A stretch of 64,000 nt of DNA from Microbacterium sp. LCT-H2 (GTDB taxonomy: Bacteria > Actinomycetota > Actinomycetes > Actinomycetales > Microbacteriaceae), in assembly GCF_001866135.1 (NCBI RefSeq), contig NZ_MODW01000004.1:288044-352043 (forward strand), given 5' to 3'. Position numbers and translations under genes: made by a program. The notes under the pieces are model-generated. The model made no database searches. It worked only from the letters and a program-made list of their open reading frames with translations, and was not told where the DNA came from. The stretch's first letter is position 1, and each line of letters starts with the position of its first letter. Positions 25,396 through 34,606 of the stretch are shown here, one piece after another.

Positions 25396-26865
25396 ATGAG
25401 CGTGACGAAGCAAGACACGGGGGCCATCCGCCAGGGGCAGAACGGAGCCGGAGGCGAGGAGCACCTGCGGCGCGCGCTCAGCAACCGGCACATCCAGCTG
25501 CTCGCGATCGGCGGCGCGATCGGCACGGGCCTGTTCATGGGCAGCGGCAAGACGATCTCGGTCGCCGGCCCCTCCGTGATCTTCGTCTACATGATCATCG
25601 GGTTCATGCTGTTCTTCGTGATGCGGGCGATGGGCGAGCTGCTGCTGTCGAACCTCAAGTACAAGTCGTTCAGCGACTTCGCGAGCGACCTGCTCGGCCC
25701 GTGGGCAGGCTTCTTCACGGGCTGGACGTACTGGTTCTGCTGGGTGGTCACGGGCGTGGCCGACGTGATCGCGATCGCCGGGTACACCGACGCGCTCATC
25801 CCCGGCGTCCCGCTGTGGATCCCGGGCCTCCTCGTGGTCGTGATCCTCCTGGCGCTCAACCTGCCGACCGTCGCCGCCTTCGGGGAGATGGAGTTCTGGT
25901 TCGCGCTCATCAAGATCGTCGCGATCGTCGCCCTCATCGTGACCGGCCTGGTGATGATCCTCACCGGGTTCTCCCACGACGCCGGCACCGCGAGCTTCGC
26001 GAACCTATGGGAGCACGGCGGCATGTTCCCGCACGGCTTCCTCGGCTTCGTCGCCGGCTTCCAGATCGCGGTGTTCGCGTTCGTCGGCATCGAGCTCGTC
26101 GGCACCGCCGCCGCGGAGACCAAGGACCCGAAGCGCAACCTCCCGAAGGCCATCAACGCCATCCCGATCCGGGTCCTGCTGTTCTACGTGGGCGCGCTCA
26201 TCATCCTCATGTCCGTCACGCCGTGGACCGAGTACGTCGCCGGCGAGAGCCCCTTCATCGCGATGTTCGCCCTCGCCGGACTCGGCATCGCCGCCACCGT
26301 CGTCAACCTCGTGGTGCTCACCTCCGCGATGTCCAGCGCGAACTCCGGCATCTACTCCACCTCGCGCATGGTCTTCGGGCTGGCGCAGGACGGCGACGCC
26401 CCCCGGCTCTTCGGCCGGCTCTCGAAGCGCCGCGTGCCGCAGAACGCCCTGTTCCTGTCCTGCATCCTGCTGCTGTCCGGCGTCGTGCTGCTCTACGCGG
26501 GCAAGGACATCGGCACGGCGTTCGAGATGGTCACCACGGTGTCGGCCGTGTGCTTCATGTTCGTGTGGACGATCTTCCTCTGCAGCTACCTCGTGTACCG
26601 GCGCCGTCGTCCGGAGAAGGCGGCGACCTCGGCGTTCAAGATGCCGGGCGGCGTGTTCATGGTGTTCGTGGTGCTCGCGTTCTTCCTGTTCATCCTCTGG
26701 GCGCTGACCACCCAGCCGGACACCCTGATCGCCCTGCTGGTGACACCGATCTGGTTCGCGATCCTCATCGTCGCCTGGCTGTTCGTGCGGAAGTCGCCGC
26801 ACCACCTGGAGCGCCACGCCGCGCACATCGCGTACCTGCGCGACGACACGATCCCGGCCGACTGA
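25396..26865 (+). CDS. cycA: APC-family amino acid permease (CycA-like)
   Basis: A 489-aa permease with 12 helices. The N-terminal signature HLRRALSNRHIQLLAIGGAI leads into IGTGLFMGSGKTI, and the helix-1 and helix-6 motifs (AVFAFVGIELVGTAAAETKDP) are typical of the D-serine/D-alanine/glycine transporter CycA and its GabP/AnsP relatives. It would import neutral amino acids with protons. Start ATG 25396 with GGAGGAG immediately before. The symbol is a best guess within the subfamily. Confidence 0.85.
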   Translation: MSVTKQDTGAIRQGQNGAGGEEHLRRALSNRHIQLLAIGGAIGTGLFMGSGKTISVAGPSVIFVYMIIGFMLFFVMRAMGELLLSNLKYKSFSDFASDLLGPWAGFFTGWTYWFCWVVTGVADVIAIAGYTDALIPGVPLWIPGLLVVVILLALNLPTVAAFGEMEFWFALIKIVAIVALIVTGLVMILTGFSHDAGTASFANLWEHGGMFPHGFLGFVAGFQIAVFAFVGIELVGTAAAETKDPKRNLPKAINAIPIRVLLFYVGALIILMSVTPWTEYVAGESPFIAMFALAGLGIAATVVNLVVLTSAMSSANSGIYSTSRMVFGLAQDGDAPRLFGRLSKRRVPQNALFLSCILLLSGVVLLYAGKDIGTAFEMVTTVSAVCFMFVWTIFLCSYLVYRRRRPEKAATSAFKMPGGVFMVFVVLAFFLFILWALTTQPDTLIALLVTPIWFAILIVAWLFVRKSPHHLERHAAHIAYLRDDTIPAD

Positions 26866-26868
26866 GCG

Positions 26869-27321
26869 TCAGGCGACCGACTCGAGGGTCGCGGGCCGTG
26901 CGGCCGCGACCTTCGGGGCGAAGACGCGGGGGCGGAGCGCGAGGAACAGCAGCACCATGCCGGCGGCGAGCAGCATGTGCCCCACGCCCGCGATGCCGGC
27001 GATCATCTTCGTCGACTCCTGGCCGAGCACCGTGAGGCAGCCGTGCCAGACGAGCATCGCCGAGGTCAGCACGAGCCCGGCGGTGTAGGTCCAGAAGAAC
27101 CAGCCGAACAGCCGGCTCTCGGAGAGCGCAAACGCCTTCTCCAGGAGCATCACCACGAGGAAGACGACGAAGCCCAGCACGAGCAGATGCGTGTGCACGA
27201 GTCCGAGCTGTGTCGGCGCCCCCTCGGGGAAGCCGTTGATCTTGGTGAACTCGCGGTAGAAGAGTCCGGAGGCGACGCCCACCAGCATGGAGGCGAACGC
27301 GGCGGTGAAGAGCCTGCGCAT
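26869..27321 (-). CDS. DUF2871 membrane protein
   Basis: A 150-aa membrane protein with four helices. It begins MRRLFTAAFASMLVGVASGLFYREFTK and carries TQLGLVHTHLLVLGFVVFLVVMLLEK and YTAGLVLTSAMLVWHG, which match DUF2871. Two histidines in LVHTH recall heme-copper-type helices, but no function is established. It ends 3 bp from the convergent permease and lies downstream of a two-component system on the same strand. Confidence 0.82.
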   Translation of the reverse strand: MRRLFTAAFASMLVGVASGLFYREFTKINGFPEGAPTQLGLVHTHLLVLGFVVFLVVMLLEKAFALSESRLFGWFFWTYTAGLVLTSAMLVWHGCLTVLGQESTKMIAGIAGVGHMLLAAGMVLLFLALRPRVFAPKVAAARPATLESVA

Positions 27322-27399
27322 GGGAGTCCTTTCTGTCTGCCTCCAGCCTCGCCGGGGAGCCGTCGCCGCGGATCCATCGAATGGTTGAGACCGCGGGCG

Positions 27400-28023
27400 T
27401 CAGAGCAGACCGGACTCCCTGGCGATCGCGACCGCCTTCGCGCGGCTGTCGGCCCCGAGCTTCTCGAAGACGTGCACGAGGTGGGTCTTCACCGTCGCCT
27501 CCGTGACGAACAGCGCCTTCGCGATCTCCCGGTTCGAGGCCCCGGTGTCGAGCAGCCGCAGCACGTCGAGCTCGCGCCCCGTGAGCTGCACCCGCGGGGC
27601 GCGGAGGGCGCGGCCGACGCGCGCCGTGAGCTCCGGCGTCAGCGCCTGCCCGCCCGACGCGGCCTGCCGAACGGCCCGGACGATGTCCTCCGGGTCGATG
27701 TCCTTGAGCAGATACCCCGCCGCCCCCGCCTCGATCGCGCCGAGGATCTGGGCGTCGCGGTCGAATGTCGTGAGGATGAGCACCGCCGGCGCCGGGTCGA
27801 GCGCCCGGAGCGCCGCCGTCGTCTGCACGCCGTCCATGCCCGCCCCCAGCCGCAGATCGCAGAGGACGACGTCGGGACGGAGGTGCCGGGCGAGCATGAC
27901 CGCCTCCTCCCCCGACGCGGCCTCGCCCACGACCTCGGCGTCATCGCGGCGGTCGAACAGCGAGCGCACACCGGCGCGCACGATGGGATGGTCGTCGACG
28001 AGCAGGATCCGCACGGGGGTCAC
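27400..28023 (-). CDS. NarL/LuxR-type response regulator
   Basis: A 207-aa response regulator. The receiver domain has the acidic pocket DDH near residue 10, the phospho-acceptor aspartate in VVLCDLRLG and the lysine in YLLKDIDPEDI. The C-terminal LuxR HTH reads LTGRELDVLRLLDTGASNREIAKALFVTEATVKTHLVHVFEKLG. Its start overlaps the stop of the histidine kinase gene (28020-28023), so the two are coupled and form one signalling pair. The DUF2871 gene downstream may be a target. Confidence 0.9.
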   Translation of the reverse strand: MTPVRILLVDDHPIVRAGVRSLFDRRDDAEVVGEAASGEEAVMLARHLRPDVVLCDLRLGAGMDGVQTTAALRALDPAPAVLILTTFDRDAQILGAIEAGAAGYLLKDIDPEDIVRAVRQAASGGQALTPELTARVGRALRAPRVQLTGRELDVLRLLDTGASNREIAKALFVTEATVKTHLVHVFEKLGADSRAKAVAIARESGLL

Positions 28024-29264
28024 GACCGGCCTCCGAGGGGCAGGTGGGCGGACAGCGCGGTGCCGTCGCCCGGGGCGCTCTCCACGTCGAGACCGCCGCC
28101 GAGCTCACGCAGCCGAGCGCGCATCGCCCGCAGACCGTAGCCGCCGCCGGGCCCCGTTGACTCCAGCCGCGACGGGTCGAAGCCGCGACCGTCGTCGACC
28201 ACGTCCAGCCGCACCGCGTCGCCGGCGTCCGCGAGCGTCACCACGACACGAGTGGCGCCGGCATGGCTGCGCACGTTGGCGAGCGCGGACTGGGCCGTCC
28301 GCAGCAGGGCGACCTCGGCGTCGAGGCCGAGCGCCGGCAGATCCTCGTCGGCATGGAAGGTGGCCGCGATCCCGGTCTCGGCGGTCAGGCGCTCCAGCAT
28401 CCGGGCGAGGGCGTCGCTCAGCGCGGAGCCGTCCAGCTCGGCGGGCATGAGGTCGTCGACGATGCGTCGGGCGTCGGCGAGCCCTTCCGCGGCGAGCGCC
28501 CCGATCTGTCCGAGCGCCCGATCGCGGCCGTCCTCGTGCTCGGCCGCCGACCGCGCCAGCAGGACGATAGACGACAGGCTCTGGGCGACCGTGTCGTGGA
28601 TGTCGCGCGACACCCGGGTGCGCTCGGCGGCGGCGCCGGACTCCCGCTGGGTCCGGGCGAGCTCGTCCTGGAGGGCCGCCATCTCCTGCTGCGTCGCGAC
28701 GAGGGATGCGATCAGTCGCCGCCGCTCCCGCCCGTCGCGGACGAGCTCCAGGTAGCCGCGGGAGATCCCGAGGGCGAAGATGCCGCCCACCAGCGGCCCG
28801 ATCACGTTCGCGTAGGTGGTCGTCCCGGTGTGCAGCAGCGGCGCGACGATCACGACGGCGAGGATGAGGATGCTGAGCAGCACGGCCCATCGCCGTCGCA
28901 GCAGGAAGCCGGCGAGCAGCCACAGCGAGAACGCGAGCCAGACGAACTCCGGCGACAACGTCACCGCCCCCAGCCAGATGGCCGTGAGCCCCAGCAGCCA
29001 GCCGGCGGCGAGCGCCCGGTCGTGCGTGCGGGAGGAGAGCAGGAGTCCGCCGCCGTACCAGCCGAGGAAGGCGAGGGCGGTCGCGAGCAGCCACGGCACC
29101 GGGACCCCGTCGGCGAGGGAGCGGACGACGCCGACGACGGTGAGCACGACGGTGATGACGGCCTGGCCGATACGGAGCGACGTGACCAGGCGCCCCCAGG
29201 AGCGCGTGCGTGCTCCCGTCCGCCCTCCGGGGTGGTCGGTCTCGGCGATGTCTCCGGTTGGCAT
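28020..29264 (-). CDS. NarL-type sensor histidine kinase
   Basis: A 414-aa membrane kinase with about five or six N-terminal helices and no large sensor domain. A coiled coil (LVATQQEMAALQDELARTQRE) follows, then HisKA_3 with the phospho-histidine in VSRDIHDTVAQSLSSIVLLAR, and a HATPase_c domain (ALANVRSHAGATRVVVTL, DDGRGFDPSRL, GYGLRAMRARL). Such kinases sense envelope or redox conditions. I chose ATG 29264; the longer open frame upstream has no ribosome-binding site and crosses the family A palindrome. Confidence 0.9.
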   Translation of the reverse strand: MPTGDIAETDHPGGRTGARTRSWGRLVTSLRIGQAVITVVLTVVGVVRSLADGVPVPWLLATALAFLGWYGGGLLLSSRTHDRALAAGWLLGLTAIWLGAVTLSPEFVWLAFSLWLLAGFLLRRRWAVLLSILILAVVIVAPLLHTGTTTYANVIGPLVGGIFALGISRGYLELVRDGRERRRLIASLVATQQEMAALQDELARTQRESGAAAERTRVSRDIHDTVAQSLSSIVLLARSAAEHEDGRDRALGQIGALAAEGLADARRIVDDLMPAELDGSALSDALARMLERLTAETGIAATFHADEDLPALGLDAEVALLRTAQSALANVRSHAGATRVVVTLADAGDAVRLDVVDDGRGFDPSRLESTGPGGGYGLRAMRARLRELGGGLDVESAPGDGTALSAHLPLGGRS

Positions 29265-29318
29265 GCTGACATTCTCGTCCGCCAGGCCGCTGCGCGCCTC
29301 CATCGTTCGGTCGACCCG

Positions 29319-29379
29319 GTTCGAATCGCCCGATTGGCGGCATCCGGCCCGGATTCGGGACCAATCGGGCGATTCGAAC
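29319..29379. repeat. Family A palindrome, copy 1
   Basis: The 19-nt arms GTTCGAATCGCCCGATTGG (29319-29337) and its exact complement (29361-29379) flank a 23-nt loop that contains a smaller ATCC/GGAT hairpin. It sits between divergent genes (histidine kinase start 29264, yigZ start 29398), so it cannot be a terminator for either. It shares the TTCGAATCGC...GCGATTCGAA ends with copies at 48644 and 51864. Confidence 0.65.
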
Positions 29380-29397
29380 GGAGGTATCGTGGGGCCG

Positions 29398-30051
29398 ATG
29401 TCGACACCGCCCCCGTTCCCCGCGACGATCGCGGCGGCCGTCGACCACGAGCTCGTCATCCGGAAGTCGCGCTTCCTCACGCACGTCGCGCCCGTGTCTT
29501 CGGTGGCCGAAGCCGAAGCCGTCATCGCGACGATCCGGAAGCGCGCCTGGGACGCGAACCACAACTGCACCGCGATGGTGACCGGCCTGCACGGGGATCA
29601 GGCCCGCTCCTCGGACGACGGCGAGCCCTCCGGCACGGCCGGCGTTCCGATGCTCGAGGTCCTCCGGCGTCGCGGCCTCACGGACGTCGTCGCGGTGGTC
29701 ACCCGCTACTTCGGCGGGGTGAAGCTCGGGGCGGGCGGCCTCATCCGCGCCTACTCCACGGCGGTGTCCGAGACGCTCGACCGTGCCGCACTCGTCCGTC
29801 GCGCGGCGCTCACCCAGGCGACCGTCGAGGTCCCGCACGCCGAGGCCGGCCGCTACGACAACCTGCTCCGTGACTGGGCGGCGTCGCACGGGGCCACGCT
29901 CGGCACGCCGGCCTACGGGGCCTCCGCACAGCTGGAGCTGTGGGTGCCCGCTGCCGCGCTTCCGCGTCTGAGCGCCGACCTCGCCGCCGCGTCCGGGGGC
30001 GCGGTGGCCCCGGTCGTCGGGATCGAGCGGATCGTCGACGTCGCGGATTGA
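29398..30051 (+). CDS. yigZ: YigZ/IMPACT family protein
   Basis: A 217-aa protein with the UPF0029/IMPACT N-terminal domain: KSRFLTHVAPV, HNCTAMVTG, DDGEPSGTAGVPMLEVL and TRYFGGVKLGAGGLIRAYS are all characteristic. A shorter ferredoxin-like C-terminal domain follows. Bacterial members are widely conserved; the eukaryotic homologue regulates GCN2 and the bacterial role is unclear. TATCGT at 29385-29390, 7 nt before the ATG, suggests a leaderless mRNA. Confidence 0.9.
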   Translation: MSTPPPFPATIAAAVDHELVIRKSRFLTHVAPVSSVAEAEAVIATIRKRAWDANHNCTAMVTGLHGDQARSSDDGEPSGTAGVPMLEVLRRRGLTDVVAVVTRYFGGVKLGAGGLIRAYSTAVSETLDRAALVRRAALTQATVEVPHAEAGRYDNLLRDWAASHGATLGTPAYGASAQLELWVPAAALPRLSADLAAASGGAVAPVVGIERIVDVAD

Positions 30052-30116
30052 GGCCTCCCGGCGGTCGCACACCGTCCGACGGATATCCTGGACGCCGCGG
30101 TCGCGGAAGGAGAGCG

Positions 30117-31034
30117 ATGTTCGACAGTCCGCTCTCGGCCTCGCCGTACGAGATCCTCGGCGTGGATCCGGCCATCGACGACGTCGAGCTCCGGCGGGCG
30201 TATCGGCTGCGGCTGCGGCAGACCCATCCCGACACCGGCGGCGACGCGGCCGTGTTCATCCAGGTCCAGCGCGCGTGGGAGCTCATCGGCACCGCGGAGG
30301 ACCGCGCCGCGTACGACCGCCGCGCGGGCCTGACCGACGATGGCGGCGAATGGAGCGGCTGGCGTCCGCAGACCGTGCGCACCGACACCCGGCCGCGCGC
30401 CCGCTCCTACGGACACCCCGGCGGCTGGCGCCGCGAACGCTACCTCTCCCTGATCCGCGAGTGGGCGGGTCACGGGGTCGAGGTCCCCGATCCGTACGCC
30501 CCGGCCCTCGTCCGCGCCGCCCCGCGGGAGCTCCGGCGGCTGCTCGCCGACGCGCTCGCAGAGGAGGCCACGGCCCGCACGGTCTCCGACCTCGGCATGG
30601 GCTTCACGGTCTGGCACGACGTCGCCGCAGGACAGACCGCCGAGGACAAGCTCGACCACGTGGTGCTCAGCCCCTCCGGCCTCTACGGCGTCATGTCCGA
30701 GGACTTCGGCGGGATCGTGGGATTCCGCCGCGGGGAGATCACCGCCCCGAGCCTCGGCACACGAGCCCCGGTCACGGCGGCTCTCGCCCGGATGCGCGCG
30801 GTGGCGAAGGCCGCGAAGGTGAAGTTCGGCGGGGCGATCGTGGTGCTCCCCGACGACGACCTCGCCCAGGCGGTCACCCCGCTCGGCAGCACTCGCGGGG
30901 TCCCGGTCGTGGTGGTGCGGCGCAGCGCGCTGGCGATGGTGCTGCGGCAGGGCGTCCCCGGGGCGCGGGCCATCGGCGGCAACGAGCTGTTCGATATCCG
31001 CACCCGGCTGCAGCAGACGGTCCGCTTCGTCTGA
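30117..31034 (+). CDS. J-domain protein with a C-terminal nuclease-related-like region
   Basis: A 305-aa protein. Residues about 8-66 form a DnaJ domain (SPYEILGVDPAIDDVELRRAYRLR) with the essential HPD in QTHPDTGG. There is no Gly/Phe or zinc region, so it is a specialised co-chaperone that would recruit a DnaK. The C-terminal half (LDHVVLSPSGLYGVMSEDFGG, IVVLPDDDLAQAV) has the look of a NERD-like restriction-fold domain, but I cannot confirm this. Strong SD (GGAAGGAGAG) before ATG 30117. Confidence 0.75.
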   Translation: MFDSPLSASPYEILGVDPAIDDVELRRAYRLRLRQTHPDTGGDAAVFIQVQRAWELIGTAEDRAAYDRRAGLTDDGGEWSGWRPQTVRTDTRPRARSYGHPGGWRRERYLSLIREWAGHGVEVPDPYAPALVRAAPRELRRLLADALAEEATARTVSDLGMGFTVWHDVAAGQTAEDKLDHVVLSPSGLYGVMSEDFGGIVGFRRGEITAPSLGTRAPVTAALARMRAVAKAAKVKFGGAIVVLPDDDLAQAVTPLGSTRGVPVVVVRRSALAMVLRQGVPGARAIGGNELFDIRTRLQQTVRFV

Positions 31035-31067
31035 CGGCGGCGACGCGCCCGGCATCCCGGCATTCTC

Positions 31068-31096
31068 TTTTGAATCACTCAAAACACGTGTAGAGT
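31068..31096 (+). promoter_or_regulatory. Leaderless fur promoter with overlapping operator dyad
   Basis: TTTTGA at 31068-31073 can serve as -35 and TAGAGT at 31091-31096 as -10, with 17 bp between and the ATG 7 nt downstream, so the mRNA would start at or near the start codon. TTTTGA and TCAAAA (31079-31084) form an inverted repeat over the -35, a likely site for autorepression by the Fur-type protein. Confidence 0.6.
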
Positions 31097-31103
31097 CGAG
31101 CGT

Positions 31104-31523
31104 ATGGAGACGGAACTCGACTCGGCGTTGCGCGACGCCGGGCTGCGTGCGACTGCGGGCCGCGTCGCCGTTCTCGAGGCTCTCGGCTCCATGGCCCATA
31201 CGGATGCGGAGCGGGTCTACCGCGCTGTGTCCGACGTGCTTCCGACCACGTCGATCCAGTCGGTGCACAACATCCTCGCGGACCTGACGACGGCGGGCCT
31301 CATCCGCCGGATCGAACCGGCAGGCTCCGCGGCGCTGTACGAACGGCGCATCGACGACAACCACCACCACGTCGTCTGCACCTCTTGCGGTGCGGTCGGC
31401 GATGTGGACTGCGTCGTCGGCGAGGCGCCGTGTCTCACTCCGTCCTCGACGGGGGGCTTCACCGTGCAGACAGCCGAAGTCACCTTCTGGGGCCTCTGCC
31501 CCAGCTGCCAGAACGCCGCGTAG
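31104..31523 (+). CDS. Fur-family peroxide or metal regulator
   Basis: A 139-aa Fur-family repressor. The winged helix spans about 1-85 ([37 protein letters not shown]), followed by the metal-sensing region [20 protein letters not shown] and the C-terminal CPSC. The two CxxC pairs form the structural zinc site and the His-rich stretch the regulatory site. Position directly before a catalase gene, 64 bp apart, matches the FurA/CatR/PerR logic in which peroxide or iron relieves repression of the catalase. Confidence 0.9.
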   Translation: METELDSALRDAGLRATAGRVAVLEALGSMAHTDAERVYRAVSDVLPTTSIQSVHNILADLTTAGLIRRIEPAGSAALYERRIDDNHHHVVCTSCGAVGDVDCVVGEAPCLTPSSTGGFTVQTAEVTFWGLCPSCQNAA

Positions 31524-31587
31524 GCGCATCCACCGATCCCCTCCCCGAGGGTCCGTTCGGCATGTCCGCGCGGAGAAGGAGAAGACC

Positions 31588-33057
31588 ATGACCAACCCCA
31601 CCGACGCGGGCCGTCCGGCCACGACGACACAGGCCGGAGCGCCGATCGCGAGCGACGCTCACTCGCTGACGGTGGGCCCCGACGGCCCCACCGTGCTGCA
31701 CGACCACTACCTGGTGGAGAAGATCGCCTCCTTCAATCGCGAGCGGGTGCCGGAGCGCAATCCGCACGCCAAGGGCGGCGGCGCGTTCGGCGAGTTCGTC
31801 GTCACCGAGGACGTCTCGAAGTACACCAGGGCGGCCGTGTTCCAGCCGGGCGCGACCTCCGAGACGCTCATCCGCTTCTCCTCCGTCGCCGGCGAGCAGG
31901 GCTCCCCCGACACCTGGCGCGACGTGCGCGGGTTCTCGCTGCGCTTCTACACGACCGAGGGCAACTTCGACATCGTCGGCAACAACACCCCGACGTTCTT
32001 CCTCCGCGACGCCATCAAGTTCCCGGACTTCATCCATTCCCAGAAGCGCCTCGGCGACTCCGGCCTGCGCGACGCGGACATGCAGTGGGACTTCTGGACG
32101 CTCTCGCCCGAGACCGCCCACCAGGTCACCTATCTGATGGGCGAGCGCGGTCTGCCCCGCAGCTGGCGTCACATGAACGGCTACGGCTCGCACACCTACT
32201 CGTGGGTCAACGCCGAGGGCGAGGTGTTCTGGGTCCGGTATCACTTCGTCTCCCACCAGGGTGTCGAGGCGATGAGCCCGGAGGAGGCCGAGCAGCTGGC
32301 CGGTTCCGACGCAGACCACTACCGTCGCGACCTGTTCCAGTCGATCGCCGAGGGCGACTTCCCGAAGTGGGACCTCTACGTGCAGATCATGCCGTACGAG
32401 GAGGCGAAGGACTACCGCTTCAACCCCTTCGACCTCACCAAGACGATCTCGAAGAAGGACTACCCGCGCATCAAGGTCGGCACGCTGACCCTGAACCGCA
32501 ACCCGGAGAACTTCTTCGCACAGATCGAGCAGGCCGGCTTCACGCCCGGGAACCAGGTGCCCGGCACGGGCCTCTCGCCCGACAAGATGCTCATGGGCCG
32601 GATCTTCGCCTACCCGGACGCCCAGCGGCACCGCATCGGCGCGAACTACAACCAGCTGCCGGTGAACCAGCCGCACGCCGCCGAGACCCGCAACTACCAG
32701 CACGAGGGCTCGATGCGGTACCAGTACAACGACGCCGCGCACCGCACCTACCAGCCGAACTCCTTCGGGACTCCCGGTGGCCCCGAGGCCGACCCGGCCA
32801 AGGGCATCGAGGTGAACTGGTCGGCGGACGGCGAGCTCACCCGCTCCGCCGCGACGCTGCACGCCGAGGACGACGACTTCGGTCAGGCAGGCACGCTGTA
32901 CCGCGAGGTCTTCGACGGCCCGCAGCGCGCCCGCTTCCTGGAGGTGCTGACCGGCCAGGGCCGCTCGATCACGGTCGACGCCATCCGCGAGCGCTTCTTC
33001 CAGTACTGGACGAACGTGGACGCCGAGCTCGGCGCCGCTCTGCGCGACCGCGTCTGA
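31588..33057 (+). CDS. katA: Monofunctional heme catalase
   Basis: A 489-aa clade-3-type catalase that converts hydrogen peroxide to water and oxygen. The active-site histidine is in [16 protein letters not shown], the active-site asparagine in [11 protein letters not shown], and the proximal heme tyrosine in [14 protein letters not shown]. Small-subunit length is normal. It is preceded by AAGGAGAAG before ATG 31588 and is co-transcribed with, or separately repressed by, the Fur-family gene upstream. Confidence 0.95.
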   Translation: MTNPTDAGRPATTTQAGAPIASDAHSLTVGPDGPTVLHDHYLVEKIASFNRERVPERNPHAKGGGAFGEFVVTEDVSKYTRAAVFQPGATSETLIRFSSVAGEQGSPDTWRDVRGFSLRFYTTEGNFDIVGNNTPTFFLRDAIKFPDFIHSQKRLGDSGLRDADMQWDFWTLSPETAHQVTYLMGERGLPRSWRHMNGYGSHTYSWVNAEGEVFWVRYHFVSHQGVEAMSPEEAEQLAGSDADHYRRDLFQSIAEGDFPKWDLYVQIMPYEEAKDYRFNPFDLTKTISKKDYPRIKVGTLTLNRNPENFFAQIEQAGFTPGNQVPGTGLSPDKMLMGRIFAYPDAQRHRIGANYNQLPVNQPHAAETRNYQHEGSMRYQYNDAAHRTYQPNSFGTPGGPEADPAKGIEVNWSADGELTRSAATLHAEDDDFGQAGTLYREVFDGPQRARFLEVLTGQGRSITVDAIRERFFQYWTNVDAELGAALRDRV

Positions 33058-33058
33058 C

Positions 33059-33138
33059 CCGAGACCCCGGGTTCTCCTCGAAACCCCCTCTCCGCGACAC
33101 CGCGGGGAGGGGGTTTCGGCGTGTAACCGGGGTCTCGG
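33059..33138. repeat. Family C nested palindrome, copy 1
   Basis: Outer arms CCGAGACCCCGG (33059-33070) and its complement (33127-33138) surround an 18-bp inner stem. The inner arms, 33079-33096 and 33101-33118, have one G-U pair and a 4-nt ACAC loop. It starts at the end of the catalase gene and probably terminates it. A second copy with the same outer arm lies at 33981-34060, so the two bracket a single hydrolase gene. Confidence 0.68.
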
Positions 33139-33174
33139 CGCCAGGGAAGGGAGGAGTGGGGGGAGGATGGTGGG

Positions 33175-33975
33175 GTGGCTGCTCCCCTCTCCGACCTCAC
33201 CGAGATGCCCGCCCCGCAGCACGTCTATGCGGCGGACGGCACACGACTGGCGACGTACACGTGGGGGGAGCTCGACGCCCCCGTCGTGGTGACCGTGCAC
33301 GGCTTCGCCTCGGGCGCGCGCGACAACTGGGTGCTCACCGGCTGGGTGCGCGAGCTGACCAGGGCCGGGTACCGCGTGCTCGCACTCGACCAGCGGGGCC
33401 ACGGGCAGAGCGACAAGCCGCACGAGTCCGACGCCTACGCCATCCGCAACCTCGTGACCGACGTCGAGACCGTCATGGACACGTACCTCGTCGACGACGC
33501 GTTCTACCTCGGCTACTCGCTCGGAGCCCGGGTGGGGTGGGAGGTGGCCCGCGAGCTCCCGCATCGGATCGGCCGGGCGGTCCTGGGCGGTGTCCCCGAC
33601 GGCATCCCCCTCGCGCGTCTCGACCTCGACCAGGTGCGCGCGTACATCGCGGACGGCACCCCGGTGGAGGACCGCACGACGCAGAACTACATCGCGCTGA
33701 CCGAGCGGGTGCCCGGGAACGATCTGCGCGCGCTCATCGCCCTGGCCGAGGGACTTCGGGGCTCCGGCACGATCGATCCCGATCCCGCGGACGCCCCGGT
33801 CGTGCCGCTGCTGTTCGCGACAGGATCGAAGGACGCGATCATCGAGGGCTCCCGGGCACTGGCGGCCGCGGCTCCCGATGCCCGCTTCGTCGAGCTCCCG
33901 AACCGCCACCACTTCAACGCCCCCGGCTCCCGCGACTTCAAGGAGGCCGCGCTCGGTTTCTTCGCCGGGTCCTGA
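33175..33975 (+). CDS. Alpha/beta hydrolase
   Basis: A 266-aa alpha/beta hydrolase. The oxyanion region is VTVHGFASGARDNW, the nucleophile elbow YLGYSLGARVGWE, the acid in LLFATGSKDAII and the histidine in NRHHFNAPGS. Substrate unknown; the fold covers esterases, epoxide hydrolases and haloperoxidases. Start GTG 33175 follows a G-rich stretch (GGGGAGG). The gene stands alone between two family C palindromes. Confidence 0.82.
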   Translation: MAAPLSDLTEMPAPQHVYAADGTRLATYTWGELDAPVVVTVHGFASGARDNWVLTGWVRELTRAGYRVLALDQRGHGQSDKPHESDAYAIRNLVTDVETVMDTYLVDDAFYLGYSLGARVGWEVARELPHRIGRAVLGGVPDGIPLARLDLDQVRAYIADGTPVEDRTTQNYIALTERVPGNDLRALIALAEGLRGSGTIDPDPADAPVVPLLFATGSKDAIIEGSRALAAAAPDARFVELPNRHHFNAPGSRDFKEAALGFFAGS

Positions 33976-33980
33976 GCGCG

Positions 33981-34060
33981 CCGAGACCCCGTCTATGCGC
34001 CGAGACCCCCTCCTGCATGCGTGTGCAGGAGGGGGTCTCGGCGCGAAAGCGGGGTCTCGG
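33981..34060. repeat. Family C nested palindrome, copy 2
   Basis: A perfect 21-bp inner stem (33997-34017 with 34024-34044, 6-nt loop) lies within outer arms CCGAGACCCCG (33981-33991) and CGGGGTCTCGG (34050-34060). The inner arms begin with CGAGACCCC, the same core as the outer arms. It fills the gap between convergent hydrolase and msrA genes and is a likely bidirectional terminator. Confidence 0.7.
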
Positions 34061-34063
34061 GGA

Positions 34064-34606
34064 TCAGGCGGTGGCGTCCTCGCGCTTCGGGAGGACCCAG
34101 CCGGCGCGGGGGAAGTGGCACGTGTAGCCGTTCGGGTACTTGATCAGGTAGTCCTGGTGCTCGGGCTCGGCCTCCCAGAACGGACCGGCGGGCTCGATCG
34201 TCGTGACGGCCTTCCCCGGCCACAGCCCGGAGGCGTCGACGTCGGCGATCGTGTCGCGGGCGACCTGCTCCTGCTCGGGGGTGAGCGGGAAGATCGCCGA
34301 CCGGTAGCTCGACCCGATGTCGTTGCCCTGACGGTTCAGCGTCGACGGGTCGTGGATCTGGAAGAAGAAGGCCAGGATGTCGCGATAGGTCGTCGCACTC
34401 GGGTCGAACACGATCTCCACGGCCTCCGCGTGACCGGGGTGGTTGCGGTAGGTCGCGTGGTCGTTCTCCCCGCCGGTGTAGCCCACCCGGGTGTCGATCA
34501 CGCCGGGCTGGCGGCGGATGAGATCTTCCATGCCCCAGAAGCAGCCGCCCGCGAGGACGGCCGTCTCGGTCCCGGGGGTGCGGGTGATGGTTCCGGTGTC
34601 GGTCAT
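34064..34606 (-). CDS. msrA: Peptide methionine-(S)-S-oxide reductase
   Basis: A 180-aa MsrA that reduces the S epimer of methionine sulfoxide in proteins. The catalytic cysteine is in [15 protein letters not shown]. Family motifs [19 protein letters not shown] and QYRSAIF-like [10 protein letters not shown] are present. A second cysteine in [10 protein letters not shown] may act in resolution. It is second in an operon after msrB, overlapping its stop by 4 bp (34603-34606). Confidence 0.93.
   Translation of the reverse strand: MTDTGTITRTPGTETAVLAGGCFWGMEDLIRRQPGVIDTRVGYTGGENDHATYRNHPGHAEAVEIVFDPSATTYRDILAFFFQIHDPSTLNRQGNDIGSSYRSAIFPLTPEQEQVARDTIADVDASGLWPGKAVTTIEPAGPFWEAEPEHQDYLIKYPNGYTCHFPRAGWVLPKREDATA

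Noticed and set aside
31480..33912. 810-codon minus-strand frame opposite catalase and hydrolase
   Set aside because: Spans two well-supported plus-strand genes and both family C palindromes, with no recognisable protein features.
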